A stretch of 64,000 nt of DNA from Marinoscillum pacificum (GCF_024714495.1 NZ_JAMZMJ010000008.1:62001-126000); one strand, 5' to 3'. Positions 17,395 to 26,231 are shown, counted from the stretch's first letter. Translations and numbers: made by a program. The notes: generated by a model from the sequence alone, not told the origin.

Positions 17395-19626
17395 TCAAGA
17401 TTCGGTTTGGTAAAATTCTTCATAGGCCTTTTGGACAGTGAGGTGTGATATAAGGTATGCTAGAGAACTTTCTGCTCCTTGATTTCGATTGACCCCATAG
17501 TTTTCAAATCCATCACAGCATCCTTTGGTTTCAAAGTCATACAGACTCATGCGGAGATCATTGTCACCCAAAAACCACATAAAAGCGGTAAAGAGCTTGT
17601 TGAGGTATTCTTTGTCTTTCGTCAGGTGGAATACCTGATGATACATGAGCACCATTGCCAAAGCATCAATTGGCTGCTGAGCATATCGAGACCTTTTACC
17701 CTCCTGCTTATACCACTCCTTATTGCCAATAATAGATAGGTAGCCATCTTTCATGGTCACTCCAGTTAAAAAATGCATACTTTCCATTGCTGTCTGAGTG
17801 ATCTCTTCATCGTTGAGGATCTCTGCAGCATGCAGCATCGCTAGTGGCAAGATGCCATTGTCATAAGCAAGTAACGCTTCATACCAGTGCCATTTTTCTG
17901 TCCTATGCTCTTTGTATTGCTTGTTCAGTTTTTGGGCAAGGTTTCTGAGACGCTCAGTCATTTGATCATCACCTGGATTGCTTAGCAGGTAATGACAGAT
18001 CCCTATGATGGTATTCGCAATACTTCGAATGGATCTGAGTTTTTCAAAATTGGGAGCTGCTTCAAAAAAGACCAATTTTCCCGTCTGATAATAGGCATCA
18101 TTTGGAGGATTTCCTAGGAGGTAACCCAATGCCCAGATAGTCCGGCCGAAAGAATCTTCAGACCCTACATCATCCAGAAAATGACGACTGAAGCTAAGGA
18201 AATTGCCAAATAACCCGTTTTTTCGCTGCATGTAGTGAATGTAACTCAGATAAACAGGCATCATATCAAAGGCTAATGCATCTTTTTTCTGTTTATAGGC
18301 CATCAAAGCCACCAGGAGTGCTCGTGCATTGTCATCCAGACAATAGCCTTCCTTCAGGTTAGGGATGCCAAATTTTGCATGCTGAATGATCCCCGTATCG
18401 TCTGTCAATCTTTTAATATGGGTCAATAAAAAAGGAGGCAAGAGTAACAGGTCGATTTTACTGTCCTTTTTTACTGTCACATGATCTTGTTCACGCTGTA
18501 CTGAGAATGCCAAAGACAAATATTTCTGTCCTGTTTTGGACCAGGTCATTTGCCTGCCATGTTGCAGCGCTCGCTTTTTCAAACTCTGCAATTTACCCGG
18601 ATGGCTTAGCGTTTCATTTAACAAGTCTGAAAGTTCTTCTGATTGGTTGAAACCAAAAAGCAGGCCCCGGTCGTCAGCCAATAATTCCGTAGCATGCCAA
18701 TAGGGAGTGGAGACAACTGCGCACCCTGCACCCATGGCATACGAGAGCGTACCACTGGTAATCTGCGCTTCATTGGTATAAGGGGTGATATAAATATCAC
18801 AGGCTGCCAAGTACTTGAATAGCTCAGTTTGCTCAACAAATTCATTGAGAAAAGAGACATGCTGAGACAGGTCTAATTTTTTGACCAATAGTTGCAAATA
18901 AGAGCGGTATTCTTCCCCAGAGTGCCGCGAGACATTAGGATGTGTCTTGCCCAGAACCAGATAGAGCACATCAGGATGTTCTTTGATGACAGCAGGCAGC
19001 GATTGAATAACAGTCTCAATACCCTTATTCCTCCCTAGAAAACCAAAAGTCAACAGAACTTTCTTGTCCCTGAGTTTAAATTCTTTTCGAGCCTGGTTGT
19101 AGTCAAAATGTATGTCAGGCACCCCATGCTCGATAAACGTAATTTTGGTCTCCGGCACATCATATATTCCTACCAGGAATTCGATGGCCTTGTGACTCAT
19201 TACCACCACCTGATGTGCCATGTTACATATTTCTTTCAGAATGGCCTTTTCGTTATAAGAGGGCACCTTTAAGACCGTATGTAGGGTGACTATTACGGGA
19301 ATCTTCAACCGATGAAGCAACGGAAGAAGGTATACACCTCCCTGACCACCAAAAACACCAAACTCATGCTGTATCACACAAACATCCGCACCACTGAGAT
19401 TAATGAAATTGGCTGCCTCCAGATAATCGGTTTGCTGCTCCTGATCTATGCTTAATTTGACCTCCGGCGGATAGGTATAATTGAAATGATGATCATTAAT
19501 AGCCACTACATAACTTTCCTCAATGGCATCATTTCTGGCATCTTGCATTGAGAATACCAGATTTTTAGTAAAAGTACCTATACCACATTCTCTTGGTGGG
19601 TATGTGCCAATGTAGGCTATCTTCAT
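17395..19626 (-). CDS. GT4 glycosyltransferase fused to a C-terminal helical (alpha/alpha-barrel-like) domain
   Basis: This is a 743-residue protein. Residues 1-375 are a GT4 glycosyltransferase (MKIAYIGTYPPRECGIGTFT at the start; LLTFGFLGRNKG at the nucleotide-binding domain). Residues about 390-740 form a second domain rich in paired helices with DDNARALLVAL, a WHWYEALLAYDNGILPLAML segment and a YGVNRNQGAESSLAYL end. These resemble (alpha/alpha)-barrel sugar-processing domains. I cannot assign an activity to it. The fusion next to a GH130 gene suggests coupled glycan synthesis and trimming. Cytoplasmic; no signal peptide. Confidence 0.82.
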   Translation of the reverse strand: MKIAYIGTYPPRECGIGTFTKNLVFSMQDARNDAIEESYVVAINDHHFNYTYPPEVKLSIDQEQQTDYLEAANFINLSGADVCVIQHEFGVFGGQGGVYLLPLLHRLKIPVIVTLHTVLKVPSYNEKAILKEICNMAHQVVVMSHKAIEFLVGIYDVPETKITFIEHGVPDIHFDYNQARKEFKLRDKKVLLTFGFLGRNKGIETVIQSLPAVIKEHPDVLYLVLGKTHPNVSRHSGEEYRSYLQLLVKKLDLSQHVSFLNEFVEQTELFKYLAACDIYITPYTNEAQITSGTLSYAMGAGCAVVSTPYWHATELLADDRGLLFGFNQSEELSDLLNETLSHPGKLQSLKKRALQHGRQMTWSKTGQKYLSLAFSVQREQDHVTVKKDSKIDLLLLPPFLLTHIKRLTDDTGIIQHAKFGIPNLKEGYCLDDNARALLVALMAYKQKKDALAFDMMPVYLSYIHYMQRKNGLFGNFLSFSRHFLDDVGSEDSFGRTIWALGYLLGNPPNDAYYQTGKLVFFEAAPNFEKLRSIRSIANTIIGICHYLLSNPGDDQMTERLRNLAQKLNKQYKEHRTEKWHWYEALLAYDNGILPLAMLHAAEILNDEEITQTAMESMHFLTGVTMKDGYLSIIGNKEWYKQEGKRSRYAQQPIDALAMVLMYHQVFHLTKDKEYLNKLFTAFMWFLGDNDLRMSLYDFETKGCCDGFENYGVNRNQGAESSLAYLISHLTVQKAYEEFYQTES

Positions 19627-19660
19627 AAGCTTGGAGTCAGTGTAATATTATCAATGATTT

Positions 19661-19852
19661 TTACGGCCTTTTTTTGTGGGTCGGATTGGCGCTAGCGACA
19701 AGATCCGTTTCAGCATGTAATTGCTCTATATTTCTGGGATGATTATGCACTCTACAGCGATAACCACTCCCAGTAAATTCTCTAACTATTAACTTCACAG
19801 ACGGAATTGCCGATGCATAAACCACATCTCCCGGCTTGAATAAATTTTCCAT
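19661..19852 (-). CDS. Small beta-rich protein, paralogue 1 of a tandem pair
   Basis: This is a 63-residue protein counted from the ATG at 19852. An upstream in-frame ATG at 19891 would overlap the neighbouring gene and is not favoured. It shares the pattern GDVVYA-x5-P-x3-L-x-VR...Y-x-CRV with the next gene upstream. This compact SH3/KOW-like layout resembles DUF2158/YodC-type small proteins. Function is unknown. It lies 35 bases after the large GT4 start, on the same strand. Confidence 0.55.
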   Translation of the reverse strand: MENLFKPGDVVYASAIPSVKLIVREFTGSGYRCRVHNHPRNIEQLHAETDLVASANPTHKKRP

Positions 19853-19865
19853 AATTTGCTCGTAT

Positions 19866-20078
19866 TTAGGATGGTCTATTAGCCATCTCATCAGTTCGTG
19901 GGTGAGTCACCAGTTCTCTTTCATAATAAACCAGTTCCGGCTTATCAGGATCATCTTTAACCCTGCAGTAATAAACTCGGTCTATGTACCTCCTTACCGT
20001 AAGCTCTAATGTAGGGTTAACTTTTGCGTAGACTACATCTCCGGCTTGGTAGCTGTTTGGTTTTAGTTCCGTTCTCAT
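19866..20078 (-). CDS. Small beta-rich protein, paralogue 2 of a tandem pair
   Basis: This is a 70-residue protein with GDVVYAKVNPTLELTVRRY and YYCRVKDDP, matching its downstream neighbour over about 45 residues. A 13-base gap separates the two, so they look like a tandem duplication in one transcript. The short barrel-like pattern suggests binding of nucleic acid or another ligand, but no activity is known. Confidence 0.55.
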   Translation of the reverse strand: MRTELKPNSYQAGDVVYAKVNPTLELTVRRYIDRVYYCRVKDDPDKPELVYYERELVTHPRTDEMANRPS

Positions 20079-20216
20079 AGCTGAATACTTTGATTTTAAC
20101 CTTCATCATGGATGAGGTTTTGAGGGTGGAATTTCGCATGAATAGGCTGTGGAAGCATTACATATCAACCAATGCTTCTTACATAAATCACGGTTTGAAA
20201 ATGGGCAACATCATTA

Positions 20217-20459
20217 TCATCTTGATGGCCGCACCCGCAGCAGCAGCAATATTAAAAAACCAGCCACTATCAATACTAACGCAATGAAGGTGGCCTGATG
20301 AAAGGGATTTAGCAGTGAAAGAGTTTGATTACTTTCACTAATGCTATCAAATGTGAGTGATTTTAACCCAACAAAAATCAGAATTAACCCCCCTAAAGTC
20401 ATCAAAAAGGACCCAAATGATTTGATCGTGTTAGCCAAGGCAATACTCACTGTTTTCAT
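20217..20459 (-). CDS. Small membrane protein with two helices
   Basis: This is an 80-residue protein from the ATG at 20459 (MKTVSIAL); the frame extends 7 codons further without a better start. It has hydrophobic segments at about 18-36 and 56-75 and a short basic tail (RVRPSR). I do not recognise a family. It belongs to the same strand as the surrounding stress-type genes but is separated from both neighbours by more than 100 bases. Confidence 0.45.
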   Translation of the reverse strand: MKTVSIALANTIKSFGSFLMTLGGLILIFVGLKSLTFDSISESNQTLSLLNPFHQATFIALVLIVAGFLILLLLRVRPSR

Positions 20460-20600
20460 AGCTGGTTGTATAGAAAGCACACTAGTAACATAATTCTGAT
20501 AATGAATCTATTAAACCCGGATTATTCAATAGAAAAATAAAAGGAGGTAAGCCAAATATTCTATTGAATAATGACGAAATAATTCTTTACTATAGAATTA

Positions 20601-20690
20601 TTTGTCAGGGTTACCGCTGCGGCGGACCGTCCTGACAAAGCGAAGCTTTCGTCAGCCCTTTGGGTAAATTATGCTTAATGCATAATTTGG
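20601..20690. repeat. Composite hairpin repeat with GC-rich loop
   Basis: TTTGTCAGG (20601-20609) and CCTGACAAA (20631-20639) are perfect arms. Between them lies a GC-rich loop containing GCGGCGGACCGT (20619-20630), the same 12 bases as in a hairpin loop at 56726. Two further hairpins follow: AAAGC/GCTTT at about 20640, and AAATTATGC/GCATAATTT at about 20666-20688. Confidence 0.6.
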
Positions 20691-20774
20691 GTTAAAACCA
20701 GGAAAACACTCTTATTTCCCCTAGTAAGACTTAACGAGTTATCTCCTCTTTTCTTTTAGAAAACCAATACACGT

Positions 20775-20963
20775 TTAACTCACACAATTTTTATTCAGAA
20801 AGGCGATTAACATTTTAATCTCCTCTATGGTAAGCTGGAATGATTTCATCTTCTGATCCTGGTGATCAATGAAAGATATGCCTAGGTTGGCACCCGGCTC
20901 AAAAGCAAGAGTTGAACCATTTACGGTCATTCTTAAACCAGTTGATGTTTTCACAAAATTCAT
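20775..20963 (-). CDS. Small conserved-looking hypothetical protein
   Basis: This is a 62-residue protein from the ATG at 20963 (MNFVKTST). A GTG one codon earlier is the alternative. It reads as an N-terminal beta region and a C-terminal helix (LTIEEIKMLIAFLNKN). It starts 2 bases after the stop of the transglutaminase gene, so it is almost certainly co-transcribed with it. No family is recognised. Confidence 0.5.
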   Translation of the reverse strand: MNFVKTSTGLRMTVNGSTLAFEPGANLGISFIDHQDQKMKSFQLTIEEIKMLIAFLNKNCVS

Positions 20964-20965
20964 CA

Positions 20966-21841
20966 CTAGGGATTCAGACCCATCAATTCTTTCTGTAGCA
21001 CTTGTATTGACACGAAGGTGTTCAATGTACTGGATGCTTCTCCTCTAAAAGACCCTGTCACGGGCATTGCATCTTTGTAGCTTGCGCAAGAGCATAGTGG
21101 TATGTAACGATCTCCGGCAATTGACCCATTGCTGGGATCGAAAGCAATCCATCCTGCCCCTGGCAGGTACACCTCCAGCCACGCATGAAGATCATATTTA
21201 GCGCTTCCAGATTCAATAAAAAAGTAGCCACTCACAAACTTTGTGGCTATACCCATCGCCCTCAATAACTGTATTTGCATCCATGCCAAATCCCTACAAG
21301 ACCCACTTTTGATATCAAAAGTATGATTTGCATTATGCGGCTCGCCTTCTTCACGATACACTAATTTAAAATCCTGATGTATCTGATGTGTAAGATTATT
21401 TATGAAACTGAGTGTTTTATAATCAGATCCAATCATGATATTTTGACCATACTCTTCTAATTCATCCATTACCACTTCTCCAGTTAGAGAAGGTGACAAA
21501 GTCACGATGAGTTTATCAGAATAACTAAAAGGCAAGTCCAGATATGATTGAGGAAATAGGATGAAGTCAAATGGATTATTATCCTCAATCGTCACTATAG
21601 ATTTAGCCTTAATTCTAAGCTCGTTACAAGAGCCCTGAAACCAGCCAAATTGTATTAAGTTTTTCTCACAATCATTTTGCGTTGAAATACTTAAGGGTTT
21701 TGGAGAGACATCCAGATCAAAACTTTGCAAACTATTATTAGGAGTTATCCCAGGCTGCAACCTAAAGTAGTGTGGCTCGAGGCAAACCTCTTGACTAAAT
21801 GTATACAACGTGTCATGGACAATTTGTAATTTCATTTCCAT
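20966..21841 (-). CDS. Transglutaminase-like cysteine protease family protein
   Basis: This is a 291-residue protein. Residues 1-85 form the bacterial transglutaminase-like N-terminal beta domain (starting KLQIVHDTLYTF, with LEPHYFRLQP). Residues about 130-255 are the transglutaminase core, with catalytic Cys in GSCRDLAW, His in YDLHAWLEVY and Asp in FDPSNG. Family members act as peptidases or amidases and only rarely crosslink. No signal peptide is seen, so it is probably cytoplasmic. The small gene at 20963 follows directly. Confidence 0.87.
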   Translation of the reverse strand: MEMKLQIVHDTLYTFSQEVCLEPHYFRLQPGITPNNSLQSFDLDVSPKPLSISTQNDCEKNLIQFGWFQGSCNELRIKAKSIVTIEDNNPFDFILFPQSYLDLPFSYSDKLIVTLSPSLTGEVVMDELEEYGQNIMIGSDYKTLSFINNLTHQIHQDFKLVYREEGEPHNANHTFDIKSGSCRDLAWMQIQLLRAMGIATKFVSGYFFIESGSAKYDLHAWLEVYLPGAGWIAFDPSNGSIAGDRYIPLCSCASYKDAMPVTGSFRGEASSTLNTFVSIQVLQKELMGLNP

Positions 21842-21881
21842 AGATTTTTTATTGAGTTTCCACCCTACTCGAAGCTGGTTT

Positions 21882-22013
21882 TCAGGAGAGATTAGATTTT
21901 TCTAATTTATTTTTCTCAGTTTTTTTAGCAGCTTTGGCAGCTCTTTTTTCTTTCAATGTTTTTGTGGGAGCGGTCTTATCTGACTTGGCTTTGCCATTTT
22001 TTTCTTTTGACAT
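21882..22013 (-). CDS. Very small lysine/alanine-rich basic protein
   Basis: This is a 43-residue frame with ATG at 22013 and TGA at 21882. It reads MSKEKNGKAKSDKTAPTKT and then a KEKRAAKAAKKTEK helix. Short basic proteins with the core TAPxKTLKEKRAAK are, as I remember it, recurrent in Bacteroidota genomes, with unknown function and probable RNA or ribosome contact. The codon pattern (third-position variation, Lys AAA preference) fits a real gene. Confidence 0.5.
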   Translation of the reverse strand: MSKEKNGKAKSDKTAPTKTLKEKRAAKAAKKTEKNKLEKSNLS

Positions 22014-22120
22014 AATTTGCTTGAATAAGTTTAATTCAAAGCTCGATATCTGTCAGTTGATAACCCTTACATAATGGATGCTATCAATTGCACAAATCAC
22101 AGGTTTGGAGGTGCATTTAC

Positions 22121-23313
22121 TTAAGTTGACTGTTTCACTATTTTTCTCATCAGAAAAATCCAGAGAGGACTAATGATGAGGGTAAGGGATATAACAGAAA
22201 TAATTAGTTGGTAGCTATATTCAGATATCAGTTCAGTGATAAAGGCTGTGGCACCCAGTATGAAACTAAACTCCCCAATTTGGGCTAAAAGAGCTCCGGT
22301 ATAAAAGCTATCTCTCCACGTTTCACCCAGAAACCGCACAATCAAGGAATTAATCAGGGTATTGGTGAACAAAACGGATAGAACAAGCAACAATATTGTA
22401 CTCAGATTTTCCATTAAAAATACCAGGTCTATTAACATCCCAACTGAGACAAAGAACAAAGCAACGAATACAATCCGAAAGGAATGCAAACTCGTCTTAA
22501 CCCAATTGGTTTCTTTGGCAGAAGAAACAATTACGCCAGCCACAAATGCACCTAATGCAGATGATAGACTCAGGAAAGCAGTAAGCAAAGAAAAACCAAA
22601 ACAGAAGGTAAAGGCGATGAAAACTTGTATTTCGTGATCTTTCCGAATACGTTCTGCAAATGGCAAATGAATCTTTTTTTTGTCAGCACCCACAACGTAA
22701 TTCCAAGGATCAAACATCCGCCAATTATTTGCTTAATCATTTCGAGCGTGTCTGGCCTAGCCCCCGATACGTAGTTGATAATGATGAGCATAGGTACCAC
22801 TAAAATGTCTTGAATTAGAAGAATTCCAATAACATTTTGACCCACTTTTGAATGAATAAGGTTCTGATTCTCGAGGTAATTGAAAACAATAGCCGAGCTA
22901 CTCAGACTAATCACAAAGCCAATAACCACTATGCGGTTAATAGGCCAATTGAGGTAATATCCAACCAGCCCTACTACTCCCACACTTACCATGATTTGTA
23001 CAATGGTACCAATTAACGATATCCGCCAATTGGCAAGTAATTTAGGAAGGGATATTTCCATCCCAACGAAGAAGAGCAGAAGTACCAACCCAAAAGACCC
23101 CATATCGGAGATCAGGACTTCATCTATCACGAAGCGGAAACCATGTGGCCCCATTAGTATACCTACCAAAATGTAAGCAATGACGTATGGTTGTCTGAGT
23201 AATTTGAAAATAATACTGATCAGGACAATACCAATAGACAACACCACCAGAATGGAGAGAACAGGATCAATCTGAATGGATAAATGTACTGTATGGCCAA
23301 TCAAAATGTTCAA
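22121..23313 (-). pseudogene. Cation:proton antiporter (KefB/CPA2-like), split by a frameshift
   Basis: Two overlapping frames together give one CPA2-type Na+/H+ exchanger domain of about 395 residues. Frame one (from ATG 23313) runs through helices 1-7, including GPHGFRF, SLSSSAIVF and GILLIQDILVVPML. At an A8 run near 22675 it loses the protein, which continues in the -1 frame (KKKIHLPFAERIRKDHEIQVF) with ALGAFVAGVIVSS and AQIGEFSFILG, the standard CPA2 C-terminal helices, down to 22121. One extra A would restore a single frame. Explanations are homopolymer sequencing error, phase variation, programmed -1 slippage on A-AAA-AAA, or true inactivation. No RCK domain is attached. Confidence 0.8.
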
Positions 23314-23383
23314 TAAAGTGATCGATTTATTATGGATATAAGAATAACTCCCCGACCATTCAGGGACACTATATTAACTCAAC

Positions 23384-24286
23384 TTATAATCCCTGGGTGG
23401 CTAATTTAGAGAAATTGTCAGTCTGAGATTTAGCCCTGACAGGAAGCACTCCGGCCAAATCTCCTATCACATTCACGAGATCCGCTCCTGCTGGCACCAC
23501 AATCTTCGTATTATTTTCAAGTGCAACTTCCATTGCTTCTAACTTGCGTAACAATTGAGCATTGCCAATGAAATACTTATCCGCTGCTTCATTAACCAGT
23601 TTGATCGCTTCTGCTTCTCCTTCAGCTTTCAGTATCTTGGCGCGTTTGGAGCCTTCTGCTTCTTTGATTTTAGCTCGTTTTATTCCATCCGCTACTGTTT
23701 CGGCTGCAGTAGCAGAATCTACAGCGGCAATTTTTTCATTCTCTGCTTTCACCACTTTGTTCATGGTCTCCTGTACATCTGTTGGCGGGTCTATTTCCTT
23801 CAACTCTGTACGAATGATCTCAATTCCCCAGCTGGCCGTTTCTTTGTGAAGCGTCTCATGAAGTTCTTTATTTATTCTACCCCGTTCGCTATTGGCAGAC
23901 TTCAAGGTGAGTGTGCCAATAATGTTTCTCAGAGTTGTTCTTGCCAAGTTGACAATCTGCCAACTGTAGTCATTGACATCATAGGTAGATCCTTTTACAC
24001 TTTTTTCATCGGACTTCACTCTGAAGTACACCTGAGCATCCACCCGTGCGTTCAGATTGTCGTTGGTAATGATTTCCTGTGGCTCTGCATCGATCATTTG
24101 TTCAGTGATATTGACTCGAAACATACGATCGACTATTGGTATGATCCAATGGAAACCTGGTTGTGCAAGTTTGTGATATTTTCCAAGTCTCTCAATTAAA
24201 CCTTTGTGGGTAGGTCTGACAATTTTGATGCCCCAAAAGAAGAAGATCAGGATGGGAATGATATAAAAAGCAACAGTTAGAATCAT
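23384..24286 (-). CDS. SPFH/Band 7 domain membrane protein (stomatin/paraslipin-like)
   Basis: This is a 300-residue protein. One N-terminal helix (about residues 3-20) anchors it. The SPFH domain (about 22-190) begins VRPTHKGLIERLGKYHKLAQPG and includes the PPTDVQETMNKVVKAE junction. A long charged helix (about 185-260) and a C-terminal hydrophobic-poor tail follow. It forms large oligomeric membrane rings that scaffold microdomains or support protease quality control. The NfeD partner often found beside paraslipin genes is not adjacent. It sits 70 bases after the antiporter start on the same strand. Confidence 0.9.
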   Translation of the reverse strand: MILTVAFYIIPILIFFFWGIKIVRPTHKGLIERLGKYHKLAQPGFHWIIPIVDRMFRVNITEQMIDAEPQEIITNDNLNARVDAQVYFRVKSDEKSVKGSTYDVNDYSWQIVNLARTTLRNIIGTLTLKSANSERGRINKELHETLHKETASWGIEIIRTELKEIDPPTDVQETMNKVVKAENEKIAAVDSATAAETVADGIKRAKIKEAEGSKRAKILKAEGEAEAIKLVNEAADKYFIGNAQLLRKLEAMEVALENNTKIVVPAGADLVNVIGDLAGVLPVRAKSQTDNFSKLATQGL

Positions 24287-24392
24287 AGTTATTATTGTAG
24301 AAGTGTACTATTGGGACTAATGAATTGGTCAACTTTTATAAACCATGACGGACACTAAAACAAAACATGCCTGGAGAGATTTATAAATGCGT

Positions 24393-24614
24393 CTATTTTA
24401 CTGCTTTAACCTCTTTATCTAATTCCTTCAATGATTCAGAGGTGCCATTAGAAATAAGTGTGAGTTTGTCAAGAATCTGGCTCAGGTATTCATCTCCCTT
24501 GTCAATTATTTGCTTGCGAAAGGTCTTGCCTTTTTGGGAAGTAAATCCTAACCCTATCAGAATGCCTCCTGACATTCCTACCAGTACTCCGATGATTACA
24601 TTTCTATTTTTCAT
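24393..24614 (-). CDS. YtxH-like small membrane protein
   Basis: This is a 73-residue protein with a glycine-rich membrane segment (VIIGVLVGMSGGILIGLGF, about residues 6-24). SQKGKTFRKQI follows, then an amphipathic helix. The layout is that of the YtxH/gas-vesicle-like family, which is linked to general stress in Firmicutes and common in Bacteroidota. Mechanism is unknown. Confidence 0.7.
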   Translation of the reverse strand: MKNRNVIIGVLVGMSGGILIGLGFTSQKGKTFRKQIIDKGDEYLSQILDKLTLISNGTSESLKELDKEVKAVK

Positions 24615-24726
24615 ATTGATATGGATTTAATTGCTTTCCTTTCAGAAAGCAGAAGTGAGAGTAGTTTAAGTCTTTCTTTTAAAGTGTTAGATATATCATG
24701 TTTCTAAAGATTGACTTGTTTGGGCA

Positions 24727-25038
24727 CTAAAAATATTTATTCACAAATAGCATGATGAAAAGAATAATGAGAACGATGGTGCTACCGATGGATAGATACA
24801 AACCTCCACCAATTCTTTGAAGTCGAACTTTTATTGATTTGATTTCTTCCCTTTGATCAGAGGTCATTTTCATTTTGATGCTCATTTTGATTGTATGAAG
24901 TCGTTGTTTCAACGTGATGGTCTCCATTTCCTCATTATCCGTTGACGGTTCATCCTGAGCCTGGAAGTTTACCAGATAAAGTGGTGAGGGTATCAGCGAC
25001 AATAGTTGTATCGTACTTATCAGTCTACATTTCTTCAT
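24727..25038 (-). CDS. Small secreted or membrane protein with C-terminal anchor
   Basis: This is a 103-residue protein from the ATG at 25038 (MKKCRL). An N-terminal signal-like segment ends near NFQAQDEP. A helical, charged middle follows (MKMTSDQREEIKSIKVRL), then a C-terminal helix (about residues 78-100, IGSTIVLIILFIMLFV). It lies 20 bases after the stop of the coiled-coil lipoprotein gene and is probably in one operon with it. No family is recognised. Confidence 0.5.
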   Translation of the reverse strand: MKKCRLISTIQLLSLIPSPLYLVNFQAQDEPSTDNEEMETITLKQRLHTIKMSIKMKMTSDQREEIKSIKVRLQRIGGGLYLSIGSTIVLIILFIMLFVNKYF

Positions 25039-25058
25039 ACCAGTCAATCCTTTTCGGA

Positions 25059-25502
25059 TTAGTTTTCCGTATTGTCCAGGTTCAAATCCTTGAAAGATTT
25101 TCCCAGTTCATCCAACTCCTTACTGAATTCCATTTTGAAGGCATCCCATTGTTCCTTATCAATGGCTTTAAAGTCGTTCAGACGTTTTTTCAAGTCCGCG
25201 TTTTTTTGTTCCAATTCAGCTACTCTTAGCGCATAAGCTTCTTTAGTTTCTTTCTTAACTTTAGCTACGCGGGCTTCAAATTCAACAATACTTCTTTGAT
25301 TGGCCGCAATTTTATCATCAGTCTCCTTCTTGTAGGTTTCCATATCAGCCAGATAGTCCTGATTGGCTTTTACCAGATCTTCATCAGCATCTATTACTGC
25401 ATTTTGTGCTTTCTCCAGCTTTTGTGCGGAACTGTCACAACTAACAGTTATCACCGCTCCTATGATGACAAAAGCTGCGATGTATAGGGTTGAGTTTCTC
25501 AT
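25059..25502 (-). CDS. Coiled-coil lipoprotein, stress-response type
   Basis: This is a 147-residue protein. It has a signal peptide and a lipobox-like end (VITVSC, Cys22), so it is probably a lipoprotein. The rest is almost entirely heptad-patterned helix (about residues 28-135, EKAQNAVIDADEDLVKANQDY and onward), rich in Lys/Glu/Ala. The layout resembles the sll1863-type stress proteins found next to YtxH and CsbD genes. It is likely a periplasmic structural or sensing protein. Function is not known. Confidence 0.6.
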   Translation of the reverse strand: MRNSTLYIAAFVIIGAVITVSCDSSAQKLEKAQNAVIDADEDLVKANQDYLADMETYKKETDDKIAANQRSIVEFEARVAKVKKETKEAYALRVAELEQKNADLKKRLNDFKAIDKEQWDAFKMEFSKELDELGKSFKDLNLDNTEN

Positions 25503-25670
25503 CTTTTTTTCACAAAGGTGAGTGGTTTTACTTCAGTTACAGTTACACTTTTAGACTTTAGTCTTACATGAATCGCTTATTGATATAATACGCCAGACTA
25601 TTATTCCATCAACCACCTGATTCATGACTGATTCTCCAAATAAAAATACTATTCCATGAATTCGAATTCA

Positions 25671-26231
25671 TTATAAGTTCTCCAGATTGATCTTACGTTT
25701 TTCTTTGAGATGCTTGTAGAAAGTAGGAGATAAACCTGTGACCTTTTTGAACTGATTAGACAAATGCGCCACGCTGCTGTAGTGCAGTTTATAAGATATC
25801 TCGGTTAAGTTAAGTTCATCATATAGCATCAGTTCCTTTACCTTTTCAATCTTGTGCAAGATGATGAACTGCTGTATAGTCGTACCTTTTACCTCCGAAA
25901 AAATATTGGATAAGTATGTGTAGTCATATCCAAGCTTTTCACTGATGTAGTCGGAGTAATTTACATTGGGCAACTCATCTGAGTAATGGATCATTTCTAT
26001 GATCAGATTCTTAATGCGTTCAATAAGTATCGTTCGCTTATCATCAAGTAGTTCTAACCCTGACTTGAGTAGGTTTGCCTTTAGCTGATCATGTTGTTTA
26101 GAACTTATATTTTCCAGGATTTCTACCATCCCAAGGTCCAAGACCGTGTGATGCAATCCCAGCCTTTCAAGCTCTTGTTTGACCATGAGTTTGCATCGTA
26201 GACTAACCATGTATTTAATGTAGAGCTTCAT
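25671..26231 (-). CDS. AraC-family transcriptional regulator (short form)
   Basis: This is a 186-residue protein. The C-terminal ~100 residues are an AraC/XylS double helix-turn-helix (LGYDYTYLSNIFSEVKG ... LNLTEISYKLHYSSVAHLSNQFKKVTGLSPTFYK). The N-terminal part is short and helical with no cupin, so the input signal is unclear. The next genes on both sides are stress-type proteins on the same strand and a divergent desaturase, so it is a candidate local regulator of this block. The site it binds is not visible. Confidence 0.85.
   Translation of the reverse strand: MKLYIKYMVSLRCKLMVKQELERLGLHHTVLDLGMVEILENISSKQHDQLKANLLKSGLELLDDKRTILIERIKNLIIEMIHYSDELPNVNYSDYISEKLGYDYTYLSNIFSEVKGTTIQQFIILHKIEKVKELMLYDELNLTEISYKLHYSSVAHLSNQFKKVTGLSPTFYKHLKEKRKINLENL

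Noticed and set aside
23555-24199. Long plus-strand open frame (214 codons) opposite the SPFH gene
   Set aside because: It is antisense to a clear SPFH protein, rich in Cys/Phe/Ser as expected of a shadow frame, and matches no family.
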